Translations under genes and position numbers: made by a program
NCBI GenBank assembly: GCA_900312665.1
Contig: ONZQ02000024.1
Span: 100,313-164,312 of the forward strand
Reading direction: 5' to 3'
From: Cephalotrichum gorgonifer
Taxonomy: Eukaryota; Ascomycota; Sordariomycetes; Microascales; Microascaceae
Length of the DNA stretch: 64,000 bases
The notes under the pieces: model-generated
Database searches by the model: none
The model's input: only the letters and a program-made list of their open reading frames with translations
What the model was told of the DNA's origin: nothing
Part shown: positions 46,473-59,682 of the stretch, piece after piece
How the letters are laid out: each line of letters begins with the position of its first letter
How positions within the stretch are numbered: the first letter of the stretch is position 1

Positions 46473-47922
46473 TTGGGCGTACTCATACACTGCTCCAGTA
46501 GCGATCGGTGGTCTGCCGGTAGCATAGACAGGAATTGGAGATGAGAGATCCCTGGGGAACATATAATTCGACTGATTTAATGTTGGGGGTTTCCTTACTA
46601 TGGTTGGCCAATTCGGTTTGTCAAATTGTAAGAATGGGTGTATTGCACGAGCTGAGTTGTGTCGCAAGGACATGCTATGCCACGGCAAATGGGCCCGGCG
46701 TGAGCGTAGGCCTCGGCATTTCCCCGCGTGGAACCATCCACAATAACGTAATCATTGCTGCTGGATACCGAAGCTCGACCAACAGTTGTCTAATATCAGG
46801 GTCCTTTCTGCTATAAGTGTATAAGTAGGACCAAAGAAAACTAATAACGCTGTTTTCTACCTGAAATAAAAATCAGGCTCAGCTCCACCTCCTTATATCA
46901 AATCTGTTTTAGGAAAGAAGTCACCACAGGATAGGACCACTGTGTTGTTTCTCGTCTCTCTCCTACCTACGCTATTCAACAACCCAGGATCAAGGTGTTA
47001 TGATGGGGGGTATATTCCACTAGCTCCCCGTTCCCGTCCAATTGACTCGCCCCCTTCTTGACAGCCAGCTACCCTTTATAGCGCCCTTTTTTGTCTTGTT
47101 TTAGCAGTATAGGCATGAGCCAATTGCCTGGTTCCCCCGTCTTTGTAGTATTGCAACAGGCCATTCTTCTTTAAACCAAGCAACCTTTGGGGCCACATAC
47201 CGGTCCTCTCTTCATGGGGGATCAGGAAAACGATTTTACAGATCGATCGGGGGGAACATACTGGTACCCTTTTGCGGCCCATGCAGTGGAATATCCACCC
47301 CATCCTAGTTGATGAAGGATCTTATAGCGGCCGTCCCTCAGAGTGTCTCCGAGCCCAAGAGGATGGTGGCCTCCGGGCCGATACTGGTGTAGCGGCTCAG
47401 CGTCGATGCCACAGGTGGGTGTATTGATGGCATTTGGGATCTATACTGACGGGTTAAATTGGACTTGGAAAAAGGAAGGAATGAGTGGGAGGATAGCTGC
47501 AACCCTCCTGAACTGAATATCGTAGTTGAAAATCTTAGGCATACCATGCTGGCCGCATGTGGTGAGGTTCCTGAGAACGAGCCCTCGTTCCGCTGAGAAG
47601 TCCATACCACATTGCTCTAATATACTTGGTCAATGCTGCTGTCACGTGCCATTCTGGTTCTTCACCATTTTGGAGTTACATGTACGAAGTATCCTAGGCC
47701 CATCAAATCAACTTTACAGGGGTGGTGATAGGCTGGGATTGGTGGTGGCTGTGCTCGCGAGGCGTACTCAGCCCGCTGGCCGCATTGCTTCATTAACCGC
47801 TCGGAAGCCGACAAAACATGAATCTCCTCCTTCTCACAGAACTGGAGCTTGTATTCTTTTCATATTTGTTACCCGTAAGAGTGACTGCTGCGAAAACAAA
47901 AACAAACCCAGTATATGCTTAG
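46473..47922. other. Intergenic
   Basis: No gene is proven. A minus-strand frame at 47338-47610 has a protein-like end (TSIGPEATILLGSETL) and a possible short intron, but I could not join it to a start in frame. The rest shows nothing. Confidence 0.4.
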
Positions 47923-50900
47923 ATGGAGGCACTTGCCGCGATTGGCCTCGCTGGCAACGTCGTCCAATTCGTACACTTTACGTCCGAATTGATCTCAGCC
48001 GGCAACGAAATCTCAGACTCGGTCCAAGGGTCTACGCGCAAGAATGCCGAGCTAGAAAAGGTTTACAGCAAGCTCCATGCATTCTCATCGAACCTTCAGA
48101 AACCCGCGAGCGACTCGCCGTCCACTGCCCCGATTGGGTCGGACACCTATTTGCGGCGATTAGCTTCCAGCTTAAGCAATGTGAGCCGGGAGTCTGATGT
48201 GGAGTTGCAGTCGCATATCCAGTCACTGGAGGACCTAGCCGGAGAATGCAAAACCGTCTGTGGCCAGCTTCTTGACATCGTACGAAACCTTCGCGCGGAG
48301 GGGCCTAGTCGGCGCCCGTTTAAGTCATTCATGGCTGCGCTGAAAACGACCTGGAGCAGCCGGATGATTCAAGGACTCGAAGAGAGCCTAGGGCGATTTC
48401 GAGGCCTCATTTCCCTCCATTTTTTCCCCCTTCTGAGGTATTCTCCTACCCTCTGGCAATGCATTTGATTGTCTCACTAATCAGCGTCACTTTCCAGTTA
48501 TCAGCAGTCCGCCACTCTGCAGACCCTAAATAGACTGAGAGAAGAAAGTGCCGCGCTGAGGGTAGACCAATCAACCAAGCTAGACGGGTTGGCATTTCGC
48601 CTGGAAGAGCTGCACCAGGAGCTGCAATGCAGACGAATCTCATCTATGGCCTGTAGTTCTTCTTTGACCACCAGCACTACAACCTGGAGCACATATCAGA
48701 GCACCATAGTAGCGTCACAGACCGAGCCACTTACTGGTGAACGCGAATCCACCCTGTCGACGGTACCTACACTGACCGAGCACGACATGGTGCAACTCGA
48801 GAGAGGTATTTCGACCCTCTTGTTAACTCAGAAGGATCTAAACCTCGCCGCCAAAGAGCATGCCTTTTTGCGAACCCTTAATTTCCCTTCTCGAACTTAT
48901 CGCCACGATGATATACATATGGCCCACCAAGACACCTTTCAATGGATATTGGATCCGGCCCCGACTTGTTTGCCTTTGCCTCCATCCTCGCCACTCCTAA
49001 GCGGGGATGAAGCTCCTCGTGGCTGTTCTTTAGCGCACTGGCTCGCCCACGAAGATGGACTATTCTGGATCTCCGGCAAGGCTGGATGTGGAAAGTCAAC
49101 ACTCATGAAAATGCTTGCCCGCCATCCTACCACCGGAAACCTTGTCCAGAAGTGGGCGGGCTGCAAGAAGAGCGTGATCGCAGCTCACTATTTCTGGACT
49201 GCAGGATCGGCCATGCAAAAGTCTAGGCAGGGATTTGTGCAGGCTCTGCTCTACGATATTTTTCGCTCGTGTCCGGACCTGATTCCCGAGATGATGCCGG
49301 CCCGATGGGCGAAACTGGATCGGTCTGCCGAAGAGACGGCAGACACAGACGATGAATGGACCCTTCCGCAACTTCTTCACGCCCTCCAGCAGCTCTCATG
49401 CAGCCCTTCCTTACCGGCACGGTATTGCGTCATCGTCGATGGCATAGACGAGTTTGACGGCGACCATTTCGAAATGTGCGAGTTCCTCAAAACGTTGTCG
49501 AAGTCGCCAAATTTCAAATTATGTGTCTCTAGTCGCCCATGGAACGTGTTCGAGGACGCCTTTGGTGGGAACGATGCGTTGTGTCGAAGGCTTTGCATCC
49601 ACGAACTCACGCAACATGATATCTTAGCCTTTGCGCAGAGCCGCATGGCGGAGTACCCTCGGTGGAAGGAACCGGACTTTTCTGCAGAGCAGATGGAATC
49701 CATCATCAAGGACATAACCGATAGGGCCCATGGGGTCTTCCTCTGGGTTTCCCTGGTGACGCGGTCCCTGCGAGAGGGCCTGGTCAATGGAGACACCGTG
49801 CTTGATTTGCGGAAGAGACTTGAAAGCCTCCCCGCGGATCTCGAAGCATTCTTCAGGCACATGATGAATACTGTCGACCCGTTATACCACGAGAGGATGG
49901 CACGAGTCCTCCGCATTGCTGTGAATGCAAAGGAGTCGTTGAGCTTACAGTTCTACTACATGCGCGAGTTTGAGGAGGAGGATACCGACTATGCCCTGAA
50001 TAAACCTATCGAATGGTTTTTCGTTGATCAAATTGAGGACTCACTAGAGCAATGTCGGCGGCGTATCAATGCTCGATGTGGTGGTCTGCTCGAGGTTAAG
50101 GATCACCGAGTCGAGTTCCTCCACCGAACAGTCCGGGACTTCCTCATGACGCGCGACATGAGCGAGTATCTCCGAGAAAAGAGCGGCAGCGATTTCCTAG
50201 TCAATTTGTCCACGCTAAAGGCTTTTGTTTTCCTCTTCCGGTTTTGGTTCCATTCCAATATGGACATGCGCCTCACCTCGGAGTTACCGCGTTGGAACTG
50301 GGAGCAGGCAATTGGTTATGCCAACGGCGCGATTGTGGAATCCAAGGAAGCCTCTTTCATGTTACTCGACGCCGTCGATGACCATTATAATGGCTCCTTT
50401 GCTCCCAATGATCCTGCGGCTTTGGGTGTCGAGACGCATCATGTCTTCCTGTCTTCCCTCCTCCTGGCTGGTGTTGACGTCTATATCTGCGCAAAGTTGG
50501 ATGACGACGATATCTGGCTCTTTGGAAATCTTCAGGGCTCACCGATATGCAAGATCATTGACTTAGCGAGGTGGGATGCTCGGCATGTCAGGATTATTAC
50601 AAGTCTTTTGGAATCAGATCTGGACTGCGATATCAACCAAGAATACGACGAATACAAAGGTTATGATGATGAGGGTTCCGATGGGGAAGAGGGCAGTGAA
50701 ACAGAGAGTGAAGAGGAGGAGGAACAAGAGATTGGAACACAAAAGCAGAGAGCTACAGTGAAGAACCAAATTGGTGAGAGCAAGGTCAACGTCGACAGCG
50801 AAAGCGTGGAGTCTGAGGACTCTGAGAATAGAGCCGGAGCGGAAACAAAGGGTCACGATCGGGATGATGACGACGTTGGTCCACTTTCGCCTTGGCACCG

Positions 50901-51468
50901 CCTATTACGTCGAGCATATCACGAACCAGATGGCAATCTGTTCAGGGCTGCAGTAGAAAACTCGCTCTTCTCTACATTCCTGAAGCACGGGGCGCGCAAG
51001 GACGTCCGCCTCAAGGCACCATGCTGGCTTCCATGCACCAATGTCATCATGGCCATGATTCGCCACGTCGAAAGCCACCGGTTCCGCTCCGAGTCCATCG
51101 CTCTACTGGACGACTTCCTTCAAGGAAACTCTTCTGATGTGAAGGACCAGCTAGAAGAGGTATTGAAGGTGATCGCAGACGAACTCTGTGAGCCGACAAG
51201 GCAGCAGCGCGAACAGAGGCGACTCCAGTTCATTGCGGAGATCTTGCACAGATTGATACGCAGTGGCATTAAGAATGGGGTGGAAATGGACTGCCTTGTG
51301 TCTCGAATTAGAACATCATTTCCAGGGGGCACAGGATCGATCTTGGAGGACCTGATCCGTCATAAAGAAGAGTCACGATATTTCAACACATCGAAGCCCG
51401 GGCGTCACAGGAAGAGGAAAGCCCGCGGACAGAACATTGGGCCGGAAAAACGTGTGCGACCGAAGTAG
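47923..51468 (+). CDS. NACHT-domain STAND receptor (NLR-like)
   Basis: Two exons, 47923-48437 and 48498-51468, encode 1161 residues. Residues 1-170 (MEALAAIGLAGNVVQFVHFT start, helical) match the fungal STAND N-terminal helical domain (Helo-like type). FWISGKAGCGKSTLMKML near residue 365 is the Walker A P-loop, and YCVIVDGIDEFDGD near 483 the Walker B of a NACHT NTPase. HGVFLWVSLVTRSLREGL and the RVEFLHRTVRDFLMT region are typical of what follows NACHT in fungal receptors. No ankyrin, WD40 or TPR repeats follow. Instead there is an acidic tract (about residues 887-920) and a basic end (RHRKRKARGQN). Such proteins are implicated in non-self recognition and programmed cell death. That role is inferred here. 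Confidence 0.88.
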
Positions 51469-52145
51469 AGGGAGCTGCATCTGAATTAACGGTCTTTCCC
51501 TCCCTCCCTTCTTCCCTCTTTGAATTCTAGGAGTACGACTAGATATAAGGTCGCTAAGCTTGTGATTCCAAGATTGGTTCAGAAGGCTGTGATCATTGGA
51601 GTAATAAGCTAGAAGCCATGTATTATCGACTGCAGTGGTCTAGGGGAGTACGTTGATGCTTTGCAAAATACCCCCCCCCCCCCTTCTATGCTGTGGCGAA
51701 GAGCGGCAAACCCATAACATCGACGTGCCGGTGGAGACACTGCGACCTGCCACCCCCTCTCTGACCGCGGATGGCCAAGGGGGAACGTGTCTGCTATCTT
51801 CGCCCTTTTTGAACATGCTGATACCGTAGAGAAGCTTATTAGTTTGTAGTCTGACTTACTCTTCACCGACATGGGAGATGGCGTGACCCTTTTACTCTAT
51901 ATGATATATAGAGTATAATGTACGGTAGGTTAAGTATACCTCCAGGACCAAGCTTACTAGTGAGACCCCGAGTGCCGGTCTCGAGGCCGCTATATTATCA
52001 ATCATATATATTATATCTATCCTCTTATTAGGCACGGATCCTGTAGGGTCTACTCCTATTCTATTTATATGATATAGGCTATCCAGTATATATCCTTATA
52101 TCAGATACAGCAAACATCCTGATGAACTAGCAGATAAACGGCTAT
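51469..52145. other. Convergent intergenic, with a 13-C run
   Basis: A homopolymer of 13 C lies at 51671-51683 and AT-rich simple sequence at 51890-52130. There is no coding frame. Confidence 0.5.
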
Positions 52146-55100
52146 TCACGACTTCGTTCTGGGCCGCTTGACGTCGCCCCCATCCACGTCATGTCTGCCG
52201 TCCCGCTTGGTCCCAGCTGATTGTGGCCCGCCCAGGGGTATTAGTTGCCCGCCTATCCGCCTCCCACCGAGCGCCTCACCTCCTAATCGCTGCCCACTCA
52301 ATAACGATACCTCTTTGAAGCCTCCTTGTTGCCCTTCCCAAGCCTCACCGGCCAAGCGCCCTCCATCTAACGATTGTCTACTCAACGCCTCGACCCGCGG
52401 CACCGGCTCCCTATCTCCGATTAGATCTCGGTAACTGTCATCCCCAAGCAATCTCTTGAGATAATCGCCACGCAAAGGCGCAAGGTACTCCCGGAACGAC
52501 TTTGCTATCTTACAGTACTCCTCGAGGTCGTAATCAATTTCCCTGCCCAGCTTCCTGACGGTCGTCATATACTTATTCCGTGGTCCTCCTCTCGTCGTTG
52601 CATAGTAAAACTGCTTTCTCGACAAATGCCCCTCGAGGTGGTTGGAACGGGCGCCGGGGTAAATTGTGGTTTCCTGCTGTGTGGCCGAGTGGAGAAACGT
52701 ATCTAAACTTGAACACGGGCTACAAGACTGGACCCCGCAGCCTCGGGGTCGGTGGGACCATCCCAGTAATTCGCGGGGATATTCCGGCCACTGGAGCTGA
52801 CAGCGAAGTGCCGCCTCGAAGAAGCTCGTGATAGCCGGCGTCGGTGTGGCGTTTTGTTTAGCCAGGACGGATACGATGGGTTGGAGGAAATCTGTAATGA
52901 ACTCTCTGTGGGGCAGGGGTGACCGGATGGCCCTGGACCCTGGGCTCCGGAGGACTTGAGCGCCTGCCTGCATCAGGGAGTCTAGGGGATCAAGTAGACT
53001 CAGCGAGAGACACTGAGATAGAAGTTCCACAAACCGTCCATAGGACTGCTGGTTCACATGGCTGCTGAAGGCCAGATCTGAATGTTGAAGCGTCAACTTC
53101 GACACGCATTTACGGAGAATGTATTGGAAAATGGATTTGGTCTCGGGTCCATGGGGTTGGGTGGGCGATTTGAAGGTAAAGTCGAGGAACATGCGTAGGA
53201 ATGTTGGTGTTCCTCGGTCGGTGATGACGGGGAGGAGACTGATGAAAGCGGGCGATTAGTAAAGGTGCATTTCAAGGCAAATACGGGAGTGTAGGGCGTG
53301 TAGGGGGCCGGGGTCGTCGCTTTAAACAGTTTGCAGGGGAGGACGGGTGAGACGGCAACCAGATAGCTGCCATGACAGGGCTAGAACGCGCGGACGTAGA
53401 GCAGCCGGGGAAGTCTCACCGGTTCATCACCCAATCCATGTCTTGCTGTTGAGGCGACAACGGACGGGACACCATCATCTTGGCGATAACCTCCATGTCA
53501 TCCCAGCCGAGGGAAGCTCTCCATTCGAGCCAGTTCTCAAATGTCCCGCGTCTCCAGTCATCGAGTGACTGCTTGAGATCACCATCCATTGACCTGTAGA
53601 GGAAGGTGACTACCCTGTCAAATGCAGAGAGGGACGGGAGCAGCCGCGCTAGATCACCCAGCCTGCACCGTGGATTAGAATTGGCTACAAGGGGAAGGAA
53701 GGGCTTGTTACGAGACTCACCAGTCCTCCCACTTGATAGGGTTCTTGGGGTTCTTCAGCACAGATTCCCGGATCAGGAGCGAGAGCGTTGAGAGCATCTC
53801 CTCGCTGATACCGAAGGGGTTTCTCTGTCTAGTACGGATGCCAGAACCATGCAGGCCAGTACTAAAGTTAGTACTGCCGCGGACATCGCCCTTGGACGCG
53901 CTAATAGCCTCCTTGATGGCAGTTTGATAGAGTGCGGGCGCGCCGATCTCTACCGCCGCTGAGGCTATGAGCGGCGCAATAAGAAGCCGCCGACTGTCCT
54001 GGCCGCAAATTACAGTCTGAGCCAAGAAATTGATGGTATTTTGCCGCGCGTCAGGGCCGGGGGGCCGCCTCCGGAGGTCGTTTAGAACCTCGGTAACTAA
54101 GTGTTCGACGTGCACATGAAAATGAGAGAGGAAGTCGGTAAGATTGCGTCGCGGGATCAGCATTATGGCCTGGAAAAAGGGTTCAGCAGAAGCCCACATA
54201 TCACTCGTGGACAGAGGGAAACGGGCTAGGGCGGGGGGAGTGAAACTTGCACTGTCGTGATACCGGTGGCCCTCTGGTGCGGATTCGTTCCCGGTAAACT
54301 CGCCTTCCTCAACCTCATCTGCGGCGCGCGTCCAGAACGCCTCCCTACCAAGGACGTCACCATCTTCTTTGTCAAAATCCATGCTACCGAGGATCAGGGT
54401 ACCATCGCACGTGTATACTTCTGCGCGCGCCTCATTTTCACCCCCATAGGAATAATAATCGTCCTCGTCGTCGTACTGGAGACGCGTCATGTTCGCGAGG
54501 AAGAGAAACACATCGCTTGTAGGAGCCACATCTAGGAGGCTCTGGCACACTGCGAGGTCCCGCCCCTTCAGGTTCTTGAGTGAGATACTCGACTTCGTAT
54601 ATTTGTGCTCCAGCGGATAGAAGACTCTGCGCATGGATTCCGGCCAATTGCTGATAGCGAGACTGAGCCTGTGCTGCTGGTTCATCATGAATCGGCCGGG
54701 TGCCAGAGTGCTGCCACTTTGAACAAGGTTGTAAGTGATGGCGAGGCGGTAGCCGGACGTGAGCGGCTTCACCTCGTGCGTGACGTCCGAGTACCACGCC
54801 AAAGCAGACATGTCAAAGGCCGAAGTAGAAGCAGTGGACAGGATGTGCTTTTTACCTCGAAAGGAGACATGAACATCACCGCCGGTGTGCTGGGAAGGTA
54901 GGCAGATCACCAGAGTGCCGACCATGCCGTGCTCCTTCTCGGTGTCCTTGTGGGGTCTGAAGAACGAGTCCTCTTCATAAAGGAGGAGTTTGTGAGGGTG
55001 TGCGTCGACACCGACCAAGCCCAGGTCGCTCGAAGCCTTGAGAACGAGGCTGGTGAGAAAGACGGGCCATCGGGGATTCGTCAGCTTGAAATGTGTATGG

Positions 55101-55399
55101 TCGAGTTCCCACGTCTTGCGGACGGAGGTGTCAACCACAGTCTCATCGCCTCGTCCAAACGGCGCCTCTCTGCAGGCACTCTTAATGGTGAGGGCGTCAC
55201 GTCCGGCCAGTGGAAGGGGTATGAGTTGGGTGCCGCTTATTTCCAGGCCAGGATTAACAAAGCTGTCATAGTGCTGAAACACAGCCACCCTGCCGAAGCC
55301 ATGGATCGAATCCAGGCTTTCCTCGAGGCGAGTCGTCCAGTCGTCGAGATCGATGCCCCCTGACTCGCTGTCGGTATCAATGGTGATATAATCAGTCAT
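52146..55399 (-). CDS. Large Fe(II)/2-oxoglutarate-dependent dioxygenase
   Basis: Three exons on the minus strand, 53721-55399, 53420-53662 and 52146-53238, give 1004 residues. Both introns keep frame (IKWEDW|LGDLARLLPSLSAF and DWVMNR|LLPVITDRGTPTF). The dioxygenase core is N-terminal. FRPHKDTEKEHGMVGTLVIC gives the H-x-D iron ligands (His150, Asp152), GGDVHVSFRGKKH a core strand, and DVTHEVKPLTSGYRLAITYNL the distal His and the Arg that binds 2-oxoglutarate. The rest is an all-alpha C-terminal extension found in long fungal members of the prolyl-4-hydroxylase-like group, ending in a Gly/Arg/Leu-rich low-complexity tail and KRPRTKS, a possible nuclear signal. The substrate is unknown. Confidence 0.88.
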
Positions 55400-56158
55400 G
55401 GTATGTAGAGTCTTCTGGTATTGAGTCGGGCGTAGAACCAGCCAGGGATCACACAGATGAGGATGACACGAATCAGGGTTGAGGTGTCTGGCATGGCAAT
55501 CTGACCAACGCGTAATTCGATCGCGTCGTGGGTCCGACCACGCATCCTGGCAACATCCCCACACAGGTCATCACGTGGGTCGTAGTTTGAGCCTGCACAC
55601 GTGATGTCAAGCCAGGTAGACATAGTTGGAGTAGACCCCAGACAGTCTGCCTAGCAGAGTCTTAAGGACGAAAGTTGGATACGAGAATTGCCGAAATCGA
55701 ATAATAGGAAGAAGGTCGGTAAAATTGTTAAACACAGTATACATACGATCTGGCTGACCCGCCACATCCTACCCTGTGCCAGGCCTCTTCTCACTAGTAT
55801 GTATTACGTTTTCGGCTTCTCAAGGATAGATCTCAGACTGGAGAGCAGCGTTCCGTCTCGGTGCCCTGGTTTAGGGAAACCCTTGTCGGACGTAACTGGA
55901 TCCGAGCGCGTGCGCCTCCTTATAACCGTTCGTCCTACCCGTATTGCCCATCGCGCTACGGCTGTCCTTGCTTCCGGGAAGTCAGGCTCCGAAATCCCCA
56001 TTCGGCCCTCGGCCGTCTGGCGAATGAAGTCGTCAGAGCGATTAACGTTCACACGGCCTCCACGTGATCTTCTCCACCACCGACAACCACATTGCCGGCC
56101 TTGGTTAGATGGCTGAGCATATGGCCTCGAGCTATCTATATAAGAACCAGCCCGGATA
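55400..56158. other. Intergenic left of the Fot1-like element
   Basis: Promoter side of the dioxygenase gene. Overlapping open frames exist on both strands at 55688-56223 (up to 142 codons), but neither resembles a known protein and I do not call them. Confidence 0.4.
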
Positions 56159-56160
56159 TA

Positions 56161-56211
56161 ACGTAGCCCACCCCCATATCGGCACACCCACATATCGGCA
56201 CTTCTCCACAC
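56161..56211 (+). repeat. Left terminal inverted repeat, 51 bp
   Basis: It matches the reverse complement of 57998-58064 except that it has one fewer copy of a 16-bp internal unit. Confidence 0.85.
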
Positions 56212-56299
56212 CAAACGAAGCATCGCGATGTCTGAAGAACTGAGGCCCTTTTTGACCCAAATCGGTACAAAAGAAGGTTTTTTTTTAGAACTCTAATTG

Positions 56300-57875
56300 C
56301 CACTTATAACAGAAACTCTCCCAGGTATTATCCTTGATCTGCCTTGAAGATCCTTCAATGTCAAGTACTGCTTCCGCCTGCAAACGACTTGATATAATCT
56401 TATTGATGCTAATAAACTATTTATTGAGATCTATGACTATCTTTTAACACTTAGGAGGCCTCAGATAGATGATTTTCCCCTGAAATTTCTATATCTTAAG
56501 TTATTGAATTACTAAAATAGTGTTCTTCTCTTCCAGACCCTTATTGATCTTCTGAAATAGGAGCCGGAATAGGGGGTTATATCGTTTCTTTGAGGGGATG
56601 ATATCAACGAGGGTTATGATATCCTTCCTATTCCTCGGAATCCTCAATCGATGATAGATAAGGTGCCGGCCTAGATTAGAGACTGTAGATGAGGGGTATA
56701 TAGTTGGGGAGGCTTATAAGATATGATTATATCATTACTAAATATCTTCCTTATACAAACCGGCTACAGATCTGTCCTATATCACCTGGATTTAATATTC
56801 TTTGATATCAGAGCAGCTATTCAAGCTCTCTTATAAGCCTGAAGGAAATAGGCCTTTGAGACAAGAGATAAAGTATCTCCTAGCTAGATTATATTGAGAT
56901 TATTAATCTCCTATCGATATCAGTTCTTAAGCAATGAAAATATCGAGATATCAAGAGACTATAGAATATAAGATATATATAGAGATAAAAATAGTAGATG
57001 GATATTGTTCTAGAAGTATTCAAATATAAATTCATTAATCTGATAGCTTCTATATCCATCAAAATAAGGAGATACTTCTCCTTATCCTCTATCTAAGTAT
57101 CAGGGATAAATATCTCTATTAACTACTGAACTGCTATAGAATTCGATATCTATCTATTCATTTAAGCGATAAATACCCAGTCTTATAAGAGATCTAACTA
57201 TTAAGGGAATCACTAGGTCTATATCAATTCTCCCTTGAAAATAACAAGGGGCTATAGATATTTTCCTATCATTAAGATACATTCGAAGATTATAATCTAG
57301 ATATATAATGATAAATACTGAATAAGGGTACGATTCTTCTCTGACTTCCCAAGGACTATACCACTAAGCCCTAGACCCTCTTAGAGGCCAGTCTCATCTA
57401 TATTATAGCGGTTTTCTGGTTTGATACTTGACAGAAGAGGCTGATCTAAGAGGTTGAAGAAGTCCTAGATTATCTTAGTATTAGTACTGTTAAAATGGAT
57501 TGATTCGAGCCTCATGCCTCGAAGGCTTCTGATATCAGGATTACGAGATAAAAAGCCTTACATCCAGTTGATACCGAGTGATTGAATATTACTATCTTAT
57601 TATAGAATTTGTTGGGCTAGTCCTCAAAGTTGAGTATGGGTCGGGGGACTCCTAAGGGAGTCCTAGGTGATAATCTAGTATATAAGTACTCTCTCCTGCT
57701 CTTGAGATAGCCTTTACTGGGGTTCGAAGGCAATATTTCATGAAGTTGACCCTCAATATCGCGATTGTAGGGTAGTGCAAGGTATACCCCATCGTTTCGC
57801 GATATGTTGACGGGGAACTCCACTCATAACCTCTTCAAGCGTATTTTGGAGGGCGGTTTCCGTATATTTGGGCAT
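56300..57875 (-). pseudogene. Fot1/Pot2-like transposase remnant
   Basis: The minus-strand frame starts at 57875 with MPKYTETALQNTLEEVMSG and a helix-turn-helix (HIAKRWGIPCTTLQSR), as in pogo/Fot transposases. After stops and shifts, NPDIRSLRGMRLES, FFNLLDQPLL and YNIDETGL-stop-EGLG (first catalytic Asp region, about 57389-57410) are readable, then GIVLGKSEKN. The rest is too degraded to follow. No active enzyme can be made. Confidence 0.8.
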
Positions 57876-57997
57876 CCTGAATTGATTTATGATATGTTTT
57901 TTGATATATGAGATGTAGAATTGAAGGAATTTGATGATTTTGATAAATTTGATATGTTTTTGACGATGTTTTTGGATAATGTGAGCGAGTTGAGTTA

Positions 57998-58064
57998 GTG
58001 TGGAGAAGTGCCGATATGTGGGTGTGCCGATATGTGGGTGTGCCGATATGGGGGTGGGCTACGT
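57998..58064 (-). repeat. Right terminal inverted repeat, 67 bp
   Basis: Contains two adjacent copies of CCGATATGTGGGTGTG followed by a third partial copy, one unit more than the left end. Confidence 0.85.
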
Positions 58065-58066
58065 TA

Positions 58067-59682
58067 AGCACTATCTCCCCTTCCGCAATCCTGGCATACA
58101 ACGATACTTCTTGCGCCGCGAAACTAATTATCTGGGCATTTGGAGGCTGGTCGGGCTGATAGTGCAGGAGCACCACAGGAGAGGCCGGGAGATAGATTTG
58201 CCCTAGTCTGCGAAGGGACATTAGAAGGAGAAAGGCAGCTCATTGGATGGGTGTTGAATAGCATTGAATTTGAGGGGAGGGGAGGTGGGAGTATCTGCGT
58301 GTGAGATGAAGCTACTAGGTAGTAGATCAGATTGTATCAGTGGAGGGAAAGTAGAGAATAATCCTAGCAGAGTAATATATCCTTCCCGGATCTATAAAAT
58401 TGCCGAACCAGGAAGTTAGGATCCTGGATCTAATACTGCTCTTTCCAGGCAGAGAAGAGAGACCACATCTCACTAATCATCCCATGGAAATATATCTCAG
58501 CAAGATAAAAGAGGTGGCTATGCCCCTCCATAATCTGTTATACGATATCTACACGCCTTACTGAATCGACTTCATTCTCTTACTTGAGGTCAAATGTCAG
58601 GGTAGTTGATAGTGCTATAAGTATATCGAGGTAGTCGAAATAGATAGGAAAGCTTGGTTGTATCCTAGGTTGTATCCCGGGTTCAGGAACAAGTTCCCTG
58701 CCATCCTTAATATCAGGCCTTTGCAATATATATATGAGTCAGCCAACGTGTCACGTATAGTGTCTCGTAAGCCAGGCTTGACTTAACAGCATTTGATTCA
58801 TTTAAATGAAAAGGGCTGGAGCTAGGTTGATATACTTTGGACTTTATTCAAGTGGCCGTTGAAGAAGAGGAATCCATCATAGTCGGATACCCACTACTCA
58901 ATATATATAGCGGTCTTACCTGGTGAATTCTGCAGGTGAGGTCTCCTGGTTTGCCTTGTGTTAGCACTGGGAACTGTTTATGGTAACGCAGGTTTGTCAA
59001 TGGATGGTCGGCAGCAAATAGTATTAGCTCCAGTTTTAAGAGCCTGACTTACTTGAGAGTCAGCAGATAGATGTTCACTTGTAGCAGCCATCACTGCTAA
59101 CTGTTCTAATACCACCATCGCCACTCGTGATGCCGCCCAGCGTCCGTCTTGTCGACAAATAGGTTGACCTTCCACACCACAGCTGCTATCTTCAGACACA
59201 ACCCCCCATGCTTGTTTGCTCTATTATTGATGTAATTTTGCACACTCAGGGGTCCATGGTTGCACAATCACAGTCACATTTCACAGCTTACCAGGGTTTG
59301 TCTTTACTGCGGATTCTGATAGGTTGCTAGCTATTTTACATTGTTCCTGCCAAGCAATAAGAATCCTTCCTCATTCTCCAGGCAGCAGGAGTTCCGCTCG
59401 CTGCTCCAAACACCAACAAGCGGAACCCCACTTTATTATCTTGGAATACAACCACGAGCTTTGCAATCATCGTTCTTTGTATCACAGCCCTACCTTGATT
59501 TAAGATTTGTTGCGAGCTGAATCCACCTGACCAGGCACCCGCCGGTCCCGTGACCTTGGGTCCTCACACATCCACTAGATAGCCAGGGGTAGCCTGAGGT
59601 ATACGACCTGTTTCCTTCCCTGAACACACACGTTTTCCCACAACATCTTTGTACGCAGTTACCCAAGCGAAGGGACCGAAAG
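58067..59682. other. Intergenic, possible coding scraps
   Basis: A minus-strand frame from the ATG at 58221 runs straight into the Fot1-like element after about 52 codons. Removing the element and one TA extends it by only about ten codons before a TAG. At 58978-59199 a minus-strand stretch looks exon-like (LEQLAVMAATSEHLSADSQ followed by GTAAGT) but cannot be joined to anything. Neither is called as a gene. Confidence 0.35.

Larger units (their letters stand above)
56161..58064 (-). mobile_element. Fot1/Pot2-like (pogo-type Tc1/mariner) transposon
   Basis: A 1904-bp element flanked by TA on both sides (56159-56160 and 58065-58066), with inverted ends starting ACGTAGCCCACCCCCATATC. The length, TA target and long ends with internal 16-bp direct repeats are those of Fot1/Pot2-class fungal elements. 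The transposase frame on the minus strand is destroyed, with many TAG/TAA codons, consistent with RIP. Confidence 0.85.

Noticed and set aside
47338..47610. Minus-strand frame ending TSIGPEATILLGSETL, with a possible upstream exon starting MDFSAERGLVLRNL
   Set aside because: It looks partly protein-like, but no donor and acceptor pair of reasonable size joins the two pieces in phase.
55804..58221. A minus-strand gene starting at 58221 interrupted by the Fot1-like element and continuing at 56158
   Set aside because: After removing the element and one TA, the downstream 119-codon frame is out of phase. The joined frame meets a TAG about ten codons past the junction, so continuity is not supported.
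58978..59199. Exon-like minus-strand stretch followed by a GTAAGT donor
   Set aside because: No start codon in frame and the only nearby acceptor leads to an immediate stop.
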